Shown in pieces: positions 11,329 through 21,689 of a stretch of DNA of 64,000 nt. The notes under the pieces were generated by a model that was not told the origin of the DNA, searched no databases, and saw only the letters and a list, made by a program, of their open reading frames with translations. The position numbers were made by a program, and so were the translations under genes. Position 1 is the stretch's first letter, and every line of letters starts with the position of its first letter. Origin of the DNA: Osedax fenrisi (lineage: Eukaryota > Annelida > Polychaeta > Sabellida > Siboglinidae); contig OZ025239.1 in the NCBI GenBank assembly GCA_964019155.1, positions 4,104,545-4,168,544 of the forward strand, in the 5' to 3' direction.

Positions 11329-11911
11329 GGGGAGAGTACTCGAATACCGACACCCTAATAATAAATCACCATACATTTATTATATCTCAATTAAATATTT
11401 CTAAATTTTATTTATAGTAAAGTAGATATATACATATAATAGCTATATTAAAATAGAAATTTGGTTTGTTTAACCCTGAGATAACAGGGGTGTCGATATT
11501 ATCTGCAGTTAGGAGTTAAAATGTATGCAAATCGATGTTGCTTAGATAAAGGTTTATAACCTTGTAACAAATTATGAAAAATACAAAATATTTTAGTCAC
11601 GTTGTAAAATATAATTAGATCTATAAGATTTATTTTAAATATTTAAAATACCTACATTTTTAAATGATTGAGAATATATATTGTACTTCAAAAATTTCAT
11701 AAATATAGTTGTTTGAGTAATAATGCAAAAAATCAGTTTTTTGTCTATAATTAACAAAATATAAATATTAAAAAAAAAATGATACTTATATGAATTATAA
11801 TTATATTGATTTACATTTCATATATTAATTATTGTTGTGAGTGGAATTATATATTAGGAGATATCTAGGGTATCGATATTACGTGCATGTCGATATTAGA
11901 GCACTCTCCCC
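11329..11911. mobile_element. TA-flanked MITE, family 1
   Basis: Terminal inverted repeats start GGGGAGAGTACTCGAATACC on the left and, reversed from the right, GGGGAGAGTGCTCTAATATC. TA flanks both ends (11327-11328, 11912-11913), consistent with a TA target duplication. The subterminal motif (a GTCGATATT-type word) recurs inside, near 11490 and 11870. At 583 bp it has no transposase. The right end overlaps the end of the small basic ORF. Superfamily (Tc1/mariner-like or another TA-inserting group) cannot be settled by eye. Confidence 0.75.
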
Positions 11912-12305
11912 TATGTAGGTTATGTATAGTTAATAAATAGAGACAACCTTTCATATAGGCTAATCCACGCGAAAAACCATATCCTCTATTTGTATTACTT
12001 CGTTTGGATATAACTCTAGATCTTGTTCTAGATCTACAAATAGACCTAGACCTAGTCATAGTCCTAGACCTAGTTCTAGATCGACTCTTAGACTTAGATA
12101 TAGATGTAACCTTTACATTAGGTATTGATTTACAGTTAGTATTGGATTATATATTTGAAAAGGTAATGGATATATATTTAGATCTATTTTTAACGTTCAT
12201 ACTAACAAAACATTTATTATTTACAACTTTCGGTTCACATTTAATTGTTACTTTTCCGATACATTTTTTGTTGATAGGTTTATTCTTCTGAGGTTTTGAC
12301 GTCAT
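11865..12305 (-). pseudogene. Arg/Ser-rich small basic protein gene, one internal stop
   Basis: From ATG at 12305 the frame reads MTSKPQKNKP, INKKCIGKVT, IKCEPKVVNN and so on for 52 codons to a TAA at 12149-12147. It continues in the same frame as SKSKSRSRTRSRTMTRSRS and CRSRTRSRVISKRS. The part after the stop is strongly Arg/Ser biased, as in protamine-like sperm basic proteins or SR domains. The 3' end runs into the terminal repeat of the MITE at 11911, so the original C-terminus was probably displaced. Start context (ATATTATCAT-CAG-ATGAC-TCAAA) resembles that of the gene at 15725. An antisense 95-codon Leu/Asp-rich frame overlaps and is probably its shadow. Function is inferred from composition only. 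Confidence 0.45.
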
Positions 12306-12411
12306 AAGTCTGTATGATAATATATTATTATTTTAATATGTTTATCTATATATAAATATTTATAATATGATATGAATACATATCATTGTATATATATATA
12401 TATATATATAT

Positions 12412-12713
12412 TTTTTTATTTATTTTTATTTTTATTTGGTGGAGTCCTTTCATCCCATCCAGGAACTTAGATGAAGTTTTCACTTATAACCATATATGGC
12501 TCTAATGTCCCTTCGAAGCCGCTCTCATGTTAAGGCATCCATGGTTTTAACGAGAGCCGATCATTTATTTATACACAATTATATAAGATCACTTCTAAAT
12601 AATATTTTAAGACCCATTTTATAAAATTAATTAATGGTCCGGACAAGGGTCGAACCCATGTCCTACTGCTTGTGTGTCTGACGCCTTAGCCACTGAGCCA
12701 CACAGGCAGTTTA
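12412..12713 (-). mobile_element. tRNA-derived SINE
   Basis: On the minus strand, a tRNA-like head (12713 to about 12640) contains an A-box-like TGGCTCAGTGG and a B-box-like GGGTTCGACCC, the internal RNA polymerase III promoter. A body of about 200 bp follows, ending GGATGGGATGAAAGGACTCC. A tail CCAAATAAAAATAAAAATAA lies at the complement of 12412-12440. Head, body and A-rich tail are the SINE architecture. I see no clear target duplication because the flanks are AT-simple. The body family is not identified. Confidence 0.8.
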
Positions 12714-12750
12714 ATAATAAATATATATATATATATATATTATGTATATA

Positions 12751-13706
12751 GGGGAGAGCGGGGCAGGTTGAGCCGGTTTTTATAAAAACACATGTATCTT
12801 ATAATGTTATGAATGTATTTTAATAAAATAAAGTGCATAAGATATATATAGTTTATGATCAATTAAAAACATCCATAAAACAGTGTAATGATAGATAATT
12901 AATTATATAATTACATTTTAATTTTTTTTTAATTTGGCTCAACCTGCCCCGTCTACTGGGGCAGGTTGAGCCAGGTAGAAAAAATGCGAAATTAAATATA
13001 TATTTAACAAATAAATATAGTTAAAGTTATATATTTATATTTATTAGTTATTTAACAAGTATATGAACCAAGATTAATATCAAAACCAATGAAACTTTTA
13101 AGGCAAGAGGTTATATTAGGAGAGAGGAGAAGATTCTCTATGTTTTAATCCAGCATATAAACCAATTATTTAATTATTTAAAATAATTACTCAATTATAT
13201 ATTTAATTAATTAGATTATTATTATTATTTAAATAAGTCATTAATTAATTAAATAAATTAATACATAAATGTGTTTAATGAAAAACGGGGCAGATTAACC
13301 CTATGGTCAACCTGCCCCGTTTTGCTATGGTCAACCTGCCCCATATCACTAGTATATATAAAAGTAATATAATTAATTTGTGAGTGATAATTTTTGAATT
13401 ATTTATTTTATAATATATAGTATATTAAATATACTTTATTTATATACCATTAATACTGCTATGTTATTACTACATATATAATAATATCAAAGTTAAACTT
13501 ACTGTCCCACTAACGAGATTTTCATAAAATATTAATAATTAAATAATATTTTAATTAGTTAAAATAAATAATTTTTGAGTTGTTATACTAATGCTAAATA
13601 TAATTGTGTATACATGTATTAAAAATTGCATTAATATATTTATTAATAGCAGAAATAATTGAGATGGCTCAACCTGCCCCTATGGTCAACCTGCCCCGCT
13701 CTCCCC
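12751..13706. mobile_element. TA-flanked MITE, family 2 (GGGGCAGGTTGAGCC repeats)
   Basis: Ends are GGGGAGAGCGGGGCAGGTTG on the left and CAACCTGCCCCGCTCTCCCC on the right, flanked by TA (12749-12750, 13707-13708). The word GGGGCAGGTTGA, or its complement, recurs about eight times, including a perfect 15-bp-arm hairpin at 12936-12972 and clusters near 13287-13345 and 13663-13700. No coding frame in 956 bp. It shares only the outermost bases with the other GGGGA elements. Confidence 0.8.
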
Positions 13707-13881
13707 TATAGTTGATTTAAAAACTACTAAATTCATTGATATTTTAAAAAGAAGATAATGAAATAATTAAATATGGAATAAGTAATAATTAAAGTTAATA
13801 AAATACTATGTATGATACAAATTAGTCATTATTCTAATTGCTCCAATAAATACATCATCAGTAATAATATTTATTCATATA

Positions 13882-14808
13882 GGGGAAAGTCCCCGATTAC
13901 CGACCCACTCCTAATACCGACCCCCTCTCGTATCTCAGTAACTATAAATTGTATCAAAAAATAATATGTACACGAACTGTTAGTCAATTAATGATAAATA
14001 TGAATAAATATTTTGTTTAAAAAAATATTTAATCCTTCAATTGTTATTTGATAAAATGTAATATTCTGTTTTTACTTTTTAAATATTTGAATAATAACTT
14101 TTTTTAAATCATTGTAAATACTTTATTAATTAAAAGCTTAATATTGAGCATAATATTGTAGATCAATAAAATATTTATAAATGTTATAAAAATAATTTAA
14201 TTTGAATAAATATTAACCAATATATCTTAATTATAGCAACCCATATGATTTTCCTATTACCGACCCCCTAAATTACCCTAATACCGACCCCCAGTGATTT
14301 ATAATATCCAATCAAAATAGATCCGTATTTTACTTTAAAATATGTCGTAAGTTGTTTGTGTATCATTGATATAGATTTAGGATTCATGATTCCAGTATAA
14401 TATATACAATTATATACATACTGATTAATAAATAAATATTAAATAATAATATACACTATTTTAATATAATTACTATAAAGTTTAAATTTAAATTTAATAT
14501 TACTACTAAAACATAAATTCAATACAAAATAAATTGCGTGAATGTTATTTGAACTATTTTTATTGGATATTATAATACTACAATTATTTATATCACGATT
14601 ATTTTAGGGGGTCGGTATTAGGTACATGTATCCGATTACCGACCCCCCTGTTTATTCTTGAAAATATAATTATATCAAAAATATAAAATAGCCACATTAT
14701 TAATTGCCATAATATTACCCTAATTACAAATTTTCAAATAAATATATTTAATATTTAATAAGTTATTATAAATAATCATTTAGGGGTCGGTAATCGGAGA
14801 CTTTCCCC
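13882..14808. mobile_element. TA-flanked MITE, family 3 (ACCGACCCC repeats)
   Basis: Left end GGGGAAAGTCCCCGATTACC; right end, reversed, GGGGAAAGTCTCCGATTACC; TA at 13880-13881 and 14809-14810. The motif ATTACCGACCCC recurs inside near 13910, 14256-14292 and 14605-14650, the last pair forming a hairpin around TACATGTA. The inverted symmetry continues outside the TA for at least 10 bp (TTTATTCATA and TATGAATAAA), so either the target was palindromic or the true element is longer. No coding capacity. Confidence 0.8.
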
Positions 14809-14810
14809 TA

Positions 14811-15587
14811 TATGAATAAATATAAAAATGTAAATTATATAATTTAATTATATATAGTATATAATATATTACAATGAATGTATTTAGTATATATACTATA
14901 TGAACGATATAGATAGATAGATAGATATATACATATTTATTTTTAAATAGAGTAATTATTAAATATTTATAAAAATAACATTAAAGTTTCTGAGTAAAAA
15001 TAGGTATATTAAAAAAGATTTGCAACTTTAAATCTAAAACTTTTATATTAAAACAAGAAAATAATATAATATTAATATATTAAAAGTTACCTAAACACTA
15101 TCAGAGTTAATATTTAGTCACCACAATTCTCACACAAATATCCCAGGCATACCCGAAAGTACTTGAAGATAAAGTTATATTTGTGAATAACTAAAGGATG
15201 TTATGTTAATGTAGTTCTGGAATACCTATGATTACATGTCAAGTTGCCATCAACCCGGCTACACCACTAGCAACTATTGTTAAGTGTACATCTACATATG
15301 TTAAAATACATTACAATAACATAAATACCTTTTAACAATACAATTTATATAATAATATATATCATATTTTTATAAGTTATATCATCTAAAATAGCAACCT
15401 ATAGGTTAGTAAAATATATGATATATTGGTAATATGTATATTATATGTAGGTATTAGTTATTTCATGATATATTATTATGTTGATACATTTATATTTAAG
15501 AAATTATAATGTAATAAATAATTATTTAATTTAAATGAACTATAATATTATACATTATTTATATTCTCGGTCAAATCTTGCTAAATA
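14811..15587. other. AT-rich non-coding stretch
   Basis: Contains a short (GATA)n run near 14908-14926. A somewhat GC-richer patch near 15110-15290 carries no frame that I can support. Confidence 0.5.
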
Positions 15588-15725
15588 TTAAAACCTGGAC
15601 GTCCTCTCTCTGGATACAGTCCTCTTCTTACTGTTAACTAGTTTAGAGGTAGACCTGCAAGTCTTTGTTGTTACTCTGTTCGGGGTTCTCTGTTTACGGG
15701 CAACTTTGTGTTGCTTTGATGTCAT
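15588..15725 (-). CDS. Small Lys/Arg/Ser-rich basic protein, 45 aa
   Basis: Complete frame from ATG (15725-15723) to TAA (15590-15588): MTSKQHKVARKQRTPNRV, TTKTCRSTSKLVNSKKRT, VSRERTSRF. Roughly a third of residues are Lys or Arg, with many Ser and Thr and no hydrophobic stretch, as in DNA-condensing or RNA-binding tails. Its MTSK start and upstream sequence (ATAATATCATTATTCAGAAT) resemble those of the broken gene at 12305. KTCRSTSK and SKKRTVSRER resemble KTCAKRNSKKSQTVISRKR in the 18.6-kb gene. The region is GC-richer than its flanks. A single exon of a longer gene is also possible. Function is unknown. Confidence 0.5.
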   Translation of the reverse strand: MTSKQHKVARKQRTPNRVTTKTCRSTSKLVNSKKRTVSRERTSRF

Positions 15726-15836
15726 TATTCTGAATAATGATATTATACTATATTAATATATATTTTAATTGTTAATATTTATTTAGATAGACTATTAATT
15801 TGATAATTCAGATAATAACTAATCACATACACACAC

Positions 15837-15870
15837 CATCGATATAAAGAAAGCTTTCTTTATATCGATG
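15837..15870. repeat. Perfect 34-bp palindrome inside a CA repeat
   Basis: CATCGATATAAAGAAAG followed at once by its exact complement CTTTCTTTATATCGATG, centred on AAGCTT with no loop. ACACAC repeats lie on both sides. It can extrude as a cruciform. Confidence 0.95.
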
Positions 15871-18114
15871 ACACACACATAGAGCTGGTGATTCATGTAT
15901 CAGTAAACCAAGACACAAGTTAGAAATGTTACCACAGTGTAATTGTAATCATTACTTGGAGTTATATCAATAAGAGGCACATATTAACACACACACAACT
16001 GTATAATATAGTTAAAAGAACATATAAATATAAGAACAAGTAATGTATATATATATTACACAACTCATACCGCTAAATATATGTTGACAGAATTAATAAG
16101 AAAACACACAACTAAATAAATAGCTATTCTGAATATATTGTAATTAAGAAGTGAAAGAACACAAATAAGGATTACTAGGTGTATATGTATTTTAACCTAT
16201 CGATATATCGCATATATACACACTTATTAACAATTATATGTGTTATAATCAGAGCTGGGCACGATACTCAACAAATATATAATAGATACAATTACAAATA
16301 CAGAATTTTCTTAATATATACTAATACATTATAAATTATAATTTATAATCTAAGAATGAAAATAGCGGTATGGGTGTGGATATATAGGTTAAACTTTTAT
16401 GTATCTATGTTAAACTTTTAAGAATGAACAAATGTGACTTTTTTTATTAGATGGTTCTAGTTAGAGGTTCGTATTTATAGAATTTATTAATATTTCATAT
16501 GAGTACTTTTGTGTAATGTAGGTTAGGGGTAAATAGGAGGAAGCATTATAATATATAATGTAGAGAGAAGTTAGATTTGGTAATGTTGGGGAGGGGTAGG
16601 TTATTATAGAAGGAACATATAGTGTAATCGTTAAGGTGTAGGTGAAGGATTAAAATGGAAAGTAATACTATACTAGTAGAACCATATAGATGTGCACACT
16701 AGATTAAGGGTAGTAACAAACAGTAACATTTATATTATACGTGTTATAAGTTTAGAGAGAATACGGAATATATTATAAGCTAGTTTAGTAGGTAATATGG
16801 GTAGTAGGTATTTGTGCCTATTTGATGTTGTAACATGTGAAGTTAAAAGTTATACAAAGTTATAATTTATTCAATAAGTTAGGTTACCTTGATATATGGA
16901 GGGAAATAACTCATTAATAAGTAGATATTATAAGCATTATGCTAAATAATAAGGACATAGGTATTAATATAGTAATTAATTAATTAATTAATTAATTAAT
17001 TAATAGATATTGTTTATATAGTATTACACCTAGCTATCTGAGGATGTGGTATAATAATTATTTATGAATCTAATAGAGGTGTACAATAGGGTTGTATCTA
17101 CTAAAGTAACATTATATATATTATAATACTACAAGGTATTAATATACAGGCATAGGCATATATGTTGATGGATATCGTATACTAACTTTTCGGTATTGAT
17201 CATTGTATGTTATGCATATATTATACATGTAGATATATTCAATGCGAGAGGATATAGTCTTATAATATATTGTCAGAATTTGTAAGCACCGATGGAAATA
17301 ATAAATGGTGATTCATTAATCATCAAGTACACATGCACCTAACATTACACACGTGATAGAAGATATATGTAATGCGTTGTCCCCGCACTATGTGATAACT
17401 AGAAGGGGGCTATAAGTTGGCTGGTTAAAGCTTACGGTGGGAGATAGTGATAGTAATATCAGGGAGTAAGTTGTTAACCTTATAGTTGTGTAGGCTAAGG
17501 AAGGTAGACTAGATATAATCTATAGAGGACTAGGAAGACGGAGATTATGTTATATTGGGTGGGGGGGGGGTTGAGAGGTAGGTATACCTATAGGTAAGAG
17601 TGAATAATAAATAGTGAAGTGAAGCTATTTCTAACATAAAGTATGTGAATATATGTATTGTAGATAATAAGATATATGTTAAGATTAATTAACTAATGGT
17701 TATTTATTTTGTATTTGTAGTTGTAGTTTGTAATGTATGGTTGTACAATTGATAGTTTGTTGTATTAATTTCATTGTAAACTTATAATAAGATATAGTAT
17801 AGTATACTATAATATAAGCCTACATATTTGCCTTTATATAGGCATATATGCCTACCTATTTGTTTTGACAGTTGGATGTACTAGTCTTACATTTAATGTA
17901 AGTAAACTGTGGTATCCCTTCCATTACAAATAGGTTTACTATATAGTGTGATTATACATATCTCGTGACTTCGGTATCTACTAGACAGATACTATATAGT
18001 AGGGATCAGAAAAACTATCTAATGGATCAGAAAAAAACCTATAATATATAATTTCAATATTGACTTTGATTTATACATTAACATTAAAGAGATAGGAATA
18101 TAACACTATAGTGT

Positions 18115-18119
<5 letters not shown>
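15871..18119. other. Non-coding stretch, G-rich over C on the plus strand
   Basis: From about 16350 to 17660 the plus strand has far more G than C (for example GGGGAGGGGTAGG near 16588 and a G10 run near 17562). A (TTAA)n microsatellite lies at about 16976-17004. Short CAGAGCTGGGCACGATACT text at 16251 resembles a hAT end, but no partner was found. The skew resembles that over the minus-strand LINE relic at 10 kb, so a badly decayed element is possible; no frame is readable. Confidence 0.4.

Positions 18120-18151
<32 letters not shown>
18120..18151. repeat. (AT)n microsatellite
   Basis: About 32 bp of pure alternating AT. Confidence 0.9.
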
Positions 18152-18152
<1 letters not shown>

Positions 18153-18229
18153 TATCACATCTACAACAACAGACCCACATACACATATACAATATAACAT
18201 AAGTAACACACACGCATATATACTATAAC

Positions 18230-18631
18230 TCACATAAAAATATACACACATATCATACATATCATAATAAGTACTACCAATATGTATATAATGCTTTTAT
18301 ACATAAGTAAATATAAAGGTAAAGTTAACCTTATCTTCGTAACTAGATTCTTCACAGATGTGTTATTGTTGTTAACGAGCTTTATTGATGAAAATGTCTT
18401 CTTATTACGAAGTACACGTTTGTAATTATCTTTATTTAAACTCGAGCTTCTTCTTGGTGACTTCCTTTTACGACTTATCACAGTCTGGGACTTTTTACTA
18501 TTTCGTTTCGCACATGTTTTACGCGATGACCTTGTTTTCATTGTTGACCATTTATACACATGCTTCTTTATCTCTTTGTTGCTCGTTCCCTTCTTTTTAG
18601 CACACCGAACTTTACCATTGTTATAAGTCAT
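18230..18631 (-). CDS. Small Lys/Arg/Ser-rich basic protein, third relative
   Basis: A 133-codon frame from ATG at 18631. Residues 1-90 are highly basic: MTYNNGKVRCAKKKGTSNK, TRSSRKTCAKRNSKKSQT, ISRKRKSPRRSSSLNK. Residues about 100-133 are hydrophobic (YILVVLIMICMICVYIF), which could be a membrane segment or simply read-through into AT-rich DNA. The basic part shares the KTC and SKK...SRxR pattern with the 45-residue gene at 15.7 kb and lies on the same strand about 2.9 kb away. No stop or frameshift. Related to nothing I can name; a nuclear DNA-binding role is only a composition-based guess. Confidence 0.5.
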   Translation of the reverse strand: MTYNNGKVRCAKKKGTSNKEIKKHVYKWSTMKTRSSRKTCAKRNSKKSQTVISRKRKSPRRSSSLNKDNYKRVLRNKKTFSSIKLVNNNNTSVKNLVTKIRLTLPLYLLMYKSIIYILVVLIMICMICVYIFM

Positions 18632-18885
18632 AGCTATTGTTAATTATATAATTCACAAGTTATTATTACAAAACACGTACGTTTAGTTGATCTTATTATG
18701 TTGAATAAGTATATAAATAAATATCGAATTATATTTCATAAATTATTATGTTTATAAACAATTAATTAAAAATTAAAATATTTTAAAATACCTAATCATT
18801 TTATTTAATACACTTTTAATATTACTTCTAGTTTATATCTAATTAGCTTTACTACTGTAGTAGTTTATGGTGTATACTCCCACGA

Positions 18886-18917
<32 letters not shown>

Positions 18918-19264
18918 CAACCTGTGTTATTATTTAACGGGACCCGTGTATTGCATGAATCTATTATTATATACTTATTAACTTTATTTACTTATTGTTA
19001 TAATATGCATCAATTAAAATATATATATATATATATATACATAAATTCATTTAAATCAATATTACGGATACGACATTTTACATGAATACAAATCTGTTCA
19101 TTATTCTATATATCTATATTTCAATATGTATTTTCTTTATTTGCCATCGTGCACACTAAATAAAGTTATATTCGTGATTTAACATGATTTAACGTGATTT
19201 ATTAATGTAAATTTACTAATGTTATAAACTAAAATAAACTAAAATATGAATAGAAAAAAAGGAA
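18632..19264. other. AT-rich stretch with (AT)n tracts
   Basis: (AT)n at about 18888-18913 and 19019-19039. No gene supported. Confidence 0.5.
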
Positions 19265-19266
19265 TA

Positions 19267-19931
19267 GGGGAAGTCTGCAATAACGACCACCTATCGTATC
19301 TCAGTAACTATAAAGATATTAACTAATTATATATACATAAACTATTAGTAATTTAATAGTAAATATTTATAAGTCTTTTGTACTTCAAAATATGTAATGT
19401 TACAATTGTTATTTGGTCATATAAGGGAGTGTGTCCCTGTTCAAATGTAATATTCTAGTTTTATTTATTAAATATTTGAATAATATATTTTTAAATCATA
19501 GTATAAGAGTTTACAATGCAATAAAGTCTATAACTTACACCAAATCTAAAACAAATTCAATAATTATTGATTATAATCGATTATAATCGAAGATAAGTAT
19601 GGTACACCACTCGCTGATGATTTATCACGACTATGTAGATGGACTGCAAACCGTAAAGACCTCTACACTCACCCTATTGAACCTTATTTAGGAATACTTA
19701 ATGATTCATTAAAGATTGATATCGATGAAGGACTACTGAATCTAAACTCGGAGGTTGAATTAGCGATACAAATCCTAAAGAGTGGGAAATAATCTAGTAT
19801 TGATAATATTCCTGATGACTTAATTAAATCGGGTGGACCCATTATGACCAGAATCTTCAAATGAATATATTGCATATTAAATAAGTTATTACAAATAGTC
19901 ATGTGGGGGTCTGTAATTTGAGACTTTCCTC
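19267..19931. mobile_element. TA-flanked MITE related to family 3, interrupted by a LINE fragment
   Basis: Left end GGGGAAGTCTGCAATAACG with TA at 19265-19266; right end reads AGACTTTCCTC then TA (19932-19933). Inner text matches the 13.9-kb element: TCTCAGTAACTATAAA after the left end, and TTATTACAAATAGTCATGTG before the right end corresponds to its TTATTATAAATAATCATTTA. The middle (about 19590-19862) is unrelated LINE coding sequence on the plus strand. Terminal repeats are more decayed than in the 13.9-kb copy. Confidence 0.65.
19590..19862 (+). pseudogene. Fragment of RTE-like reverse transcriptase
   Basis: Plus-strand reading gives EVELAIQILKSGK, a stop, then SSIDNIPDDLIKSGG. This matches the 1-4 kb RTE protein (EVEAAIRALKIGK, SPGVDNIPAELLKSGG), the thumb-proximal start of the reverse transcriptase. 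Only about 90 codons survive, with one stop, cut off at both sides inside a MITE. It is a different, older copy from the 1-4 kb element. Confidence 0.75.
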
Positions 19932-20049
19932 TATATATATAATATTTATTTATTGAAGCACGTATAATAATAGCCTTAACAAACAGCAACTTAAAAAGTC
20001 GTAGAATTATACATGTTGTAAATAACTGCGAGGCGCCCGGAAACTATAG

Positions 20050-20215
20050 TAACATTTTTTGTTGGTGTTTTGATTTATTGTTTATTTGTTATACTTGTTA
20101 AACACAAGAGAACAACAAGAACTATTGTTCTTAGTATAGTCCAGGTAAACCTGAAGTCATCGTGGACCTCTCACTAACTAGATTTTGATTGTTCCACTGA
20201 GCCATAGACCCCAGG
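20050..20215 (-). mobile_element. SINE-like unit, decayed
   Basis: On the minus strand GGGGTCTATGGCTCAGTGGA contains an A-box-like TGGCTCAGTGG. It is followed after about 35 bp by GAGAGGTCCACGATGACTTC (a poor B box) and a small hairpin AAGAACAATAGTTCTTGTTG. It ends in the A-rich AACACCAACAAAAAATG. The order fits a tRNA-derived SINE with a damaged B box. It is not the same body as the 12.4-kb SINE. Confidence 0.5.
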
Positions 20216-20879
20216 ATTATATATATAGTGTATACACTAATTATGTTAATAATATATAAAAATTACTATGTAAAATAGTGCAATGTAATTTTATACAAAC
20301 CTCCATGTGTAAAAGTATAATCAAAAAGGCAAACATATTATTGAATAATAATATAATTCAGATTATAATATTGATACGCGACCGTTCATTAATTAACCAA
20401 TTGGTCTGTGATAAAAAAAACTAATTTAATAAATATATAATAAATAACATTAAACAAAAAACACAAAAATCAATATATAAGAAAACAACATTTATACTTT
20501 AATAATTATTACATAATACAAACCAAAAAATAACAAATTAAAAATATATAATACACAATAAAATACAACTAGGCTACAACCTAATTGAAATTACAAAAAA
20601 ACGTTAGTTTTCCTCATATACCACTTATAATTTAAAAAATGTAATATATAGCATTTTAAATTATATATTTAACTAACTACATTTAATATTTATTCTGTGT
20701 TCTAAACTATATATAGCCCTACATGGTCGTATTATAAGATCGTTACCCATTTAATCTCATAAGATTCAATATTCTCAAATTGTCATACTACTTTCAACAT
20801 TTTCTGTCACCATAATCTAAATAATTATCATCGACCTAACACTCTCTTTAATCCTCACAAAATATCCGCTTTCTATCTT
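20216..20879. other. AT-rich non-coding stretch
   Basis: Nothing supportable; the last 100 bp may be the decayed C-terminal end of the integrase relic that follows. Confidence 0.5.
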
Positions 20880-21600
20880 TTAACATATACTCCACGCCTC
20901 TTCAAATGATTTATTGATATTGTTTCTAACTTCTCTATATTTCTTATTTACATCTCTTGCCCAATATGTCGTTATTATCCCCTGTCCTACTAAATTTTCC
21001 ACAGTTGGTATCCTATCTTCTCTATTAAACATTAAATAAAATGTACTATAACCTGTATAGGTATTCGGCATTGTAATATAGGAATGTATCGATGTATTCA
21101 AATGTAATGTCTATTTACCCCATACCTCGTTAGATAACGTTCTAAGCAACCCCAATAGTATTCTATTGAACCTTTCGACTTTACCATTGCCCATCGGATG
21201 GAATGGAGTAGTTGTATTAAGCTTAAAACCAAAACTAATATATATTTCTCTCACTACCGCAGACACAATATTTCTACCCATATCCGAATGTATTCTATTC
21301 GGTATACCAAAATGAAAAACCATTCAATCATTAATATTTTCGCTGCAGTTATTGCTAACTGATCTCTAGTCGGTATTGCTTTTGAGAATGTTATATACTA
21401 ATCTGTTATGACTAAAATATTTTTTGTATATCTGTTGAATTGTCTACTATTAAAAATCGATAAAAATTAAATCTAAAGGTTGATCTGCTCTTTACCTCCC
21501 CATTTTGAGCATACCATCTCCCAATTTACACATATTGCACAGTGGACACGATCCTATATGAGTTCTAAAACCCCTATACTTCCCCTGCCAATTAAACTTC
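20880..21600 (-). pseudogene. Ty3/gypsy-type integrase relic
   Basis: On the minus strand, descending: SCPLCNMCK (end of the zinc-binding HHCC region, near 21550); QPLDLIFIDF (near 21475); NILVITD and AIPTRDQLAITAAKIL (near 21420-21360, other frame); FGIPNRIHSDMGRN (near 21310) and NGKVERFNRILLGLLRTL of the catalytic core; then HSYITMPNTYTGYSTFYLMF and NREDRIPTVENL (near 21070-20990). The order is that of a retrotransposon integrase, which joins cDNA to the genome. Several frameshifts and stops make it inactive. No LTR, protease or reverse transcriptase could be found beside it. Confidence 0.75.
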
Positions 21601-21689
21601 AAATTAATACGCACAATAACTCTATCAACTCATTGATACCCGTTGTAATCTTTAACCTCCTTCAATAGCATCCCTATTAATGCTTTAAT

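Noticed and set aside
12004..12291. Plus-strand 95-codon Leu/Asp-rich frame
   Set aside because: Antisense of the Arg/Ser-rich minus frame, which has paralogues nearby; LDLDL text is what RS codons give in reverse.
12640..12713. Functional tRNA gene
   Set aside because: The tRNA-like head lacks a clean acceptor stem and is fused to a body with an A-rich tail, which is a SINE.
16251..16315. CAGAGCTGGGCACGATACT as a hAT end
   Set aside because: No matching inverted end was found downstream or upstream, and no 8-bp duplication could be defined.
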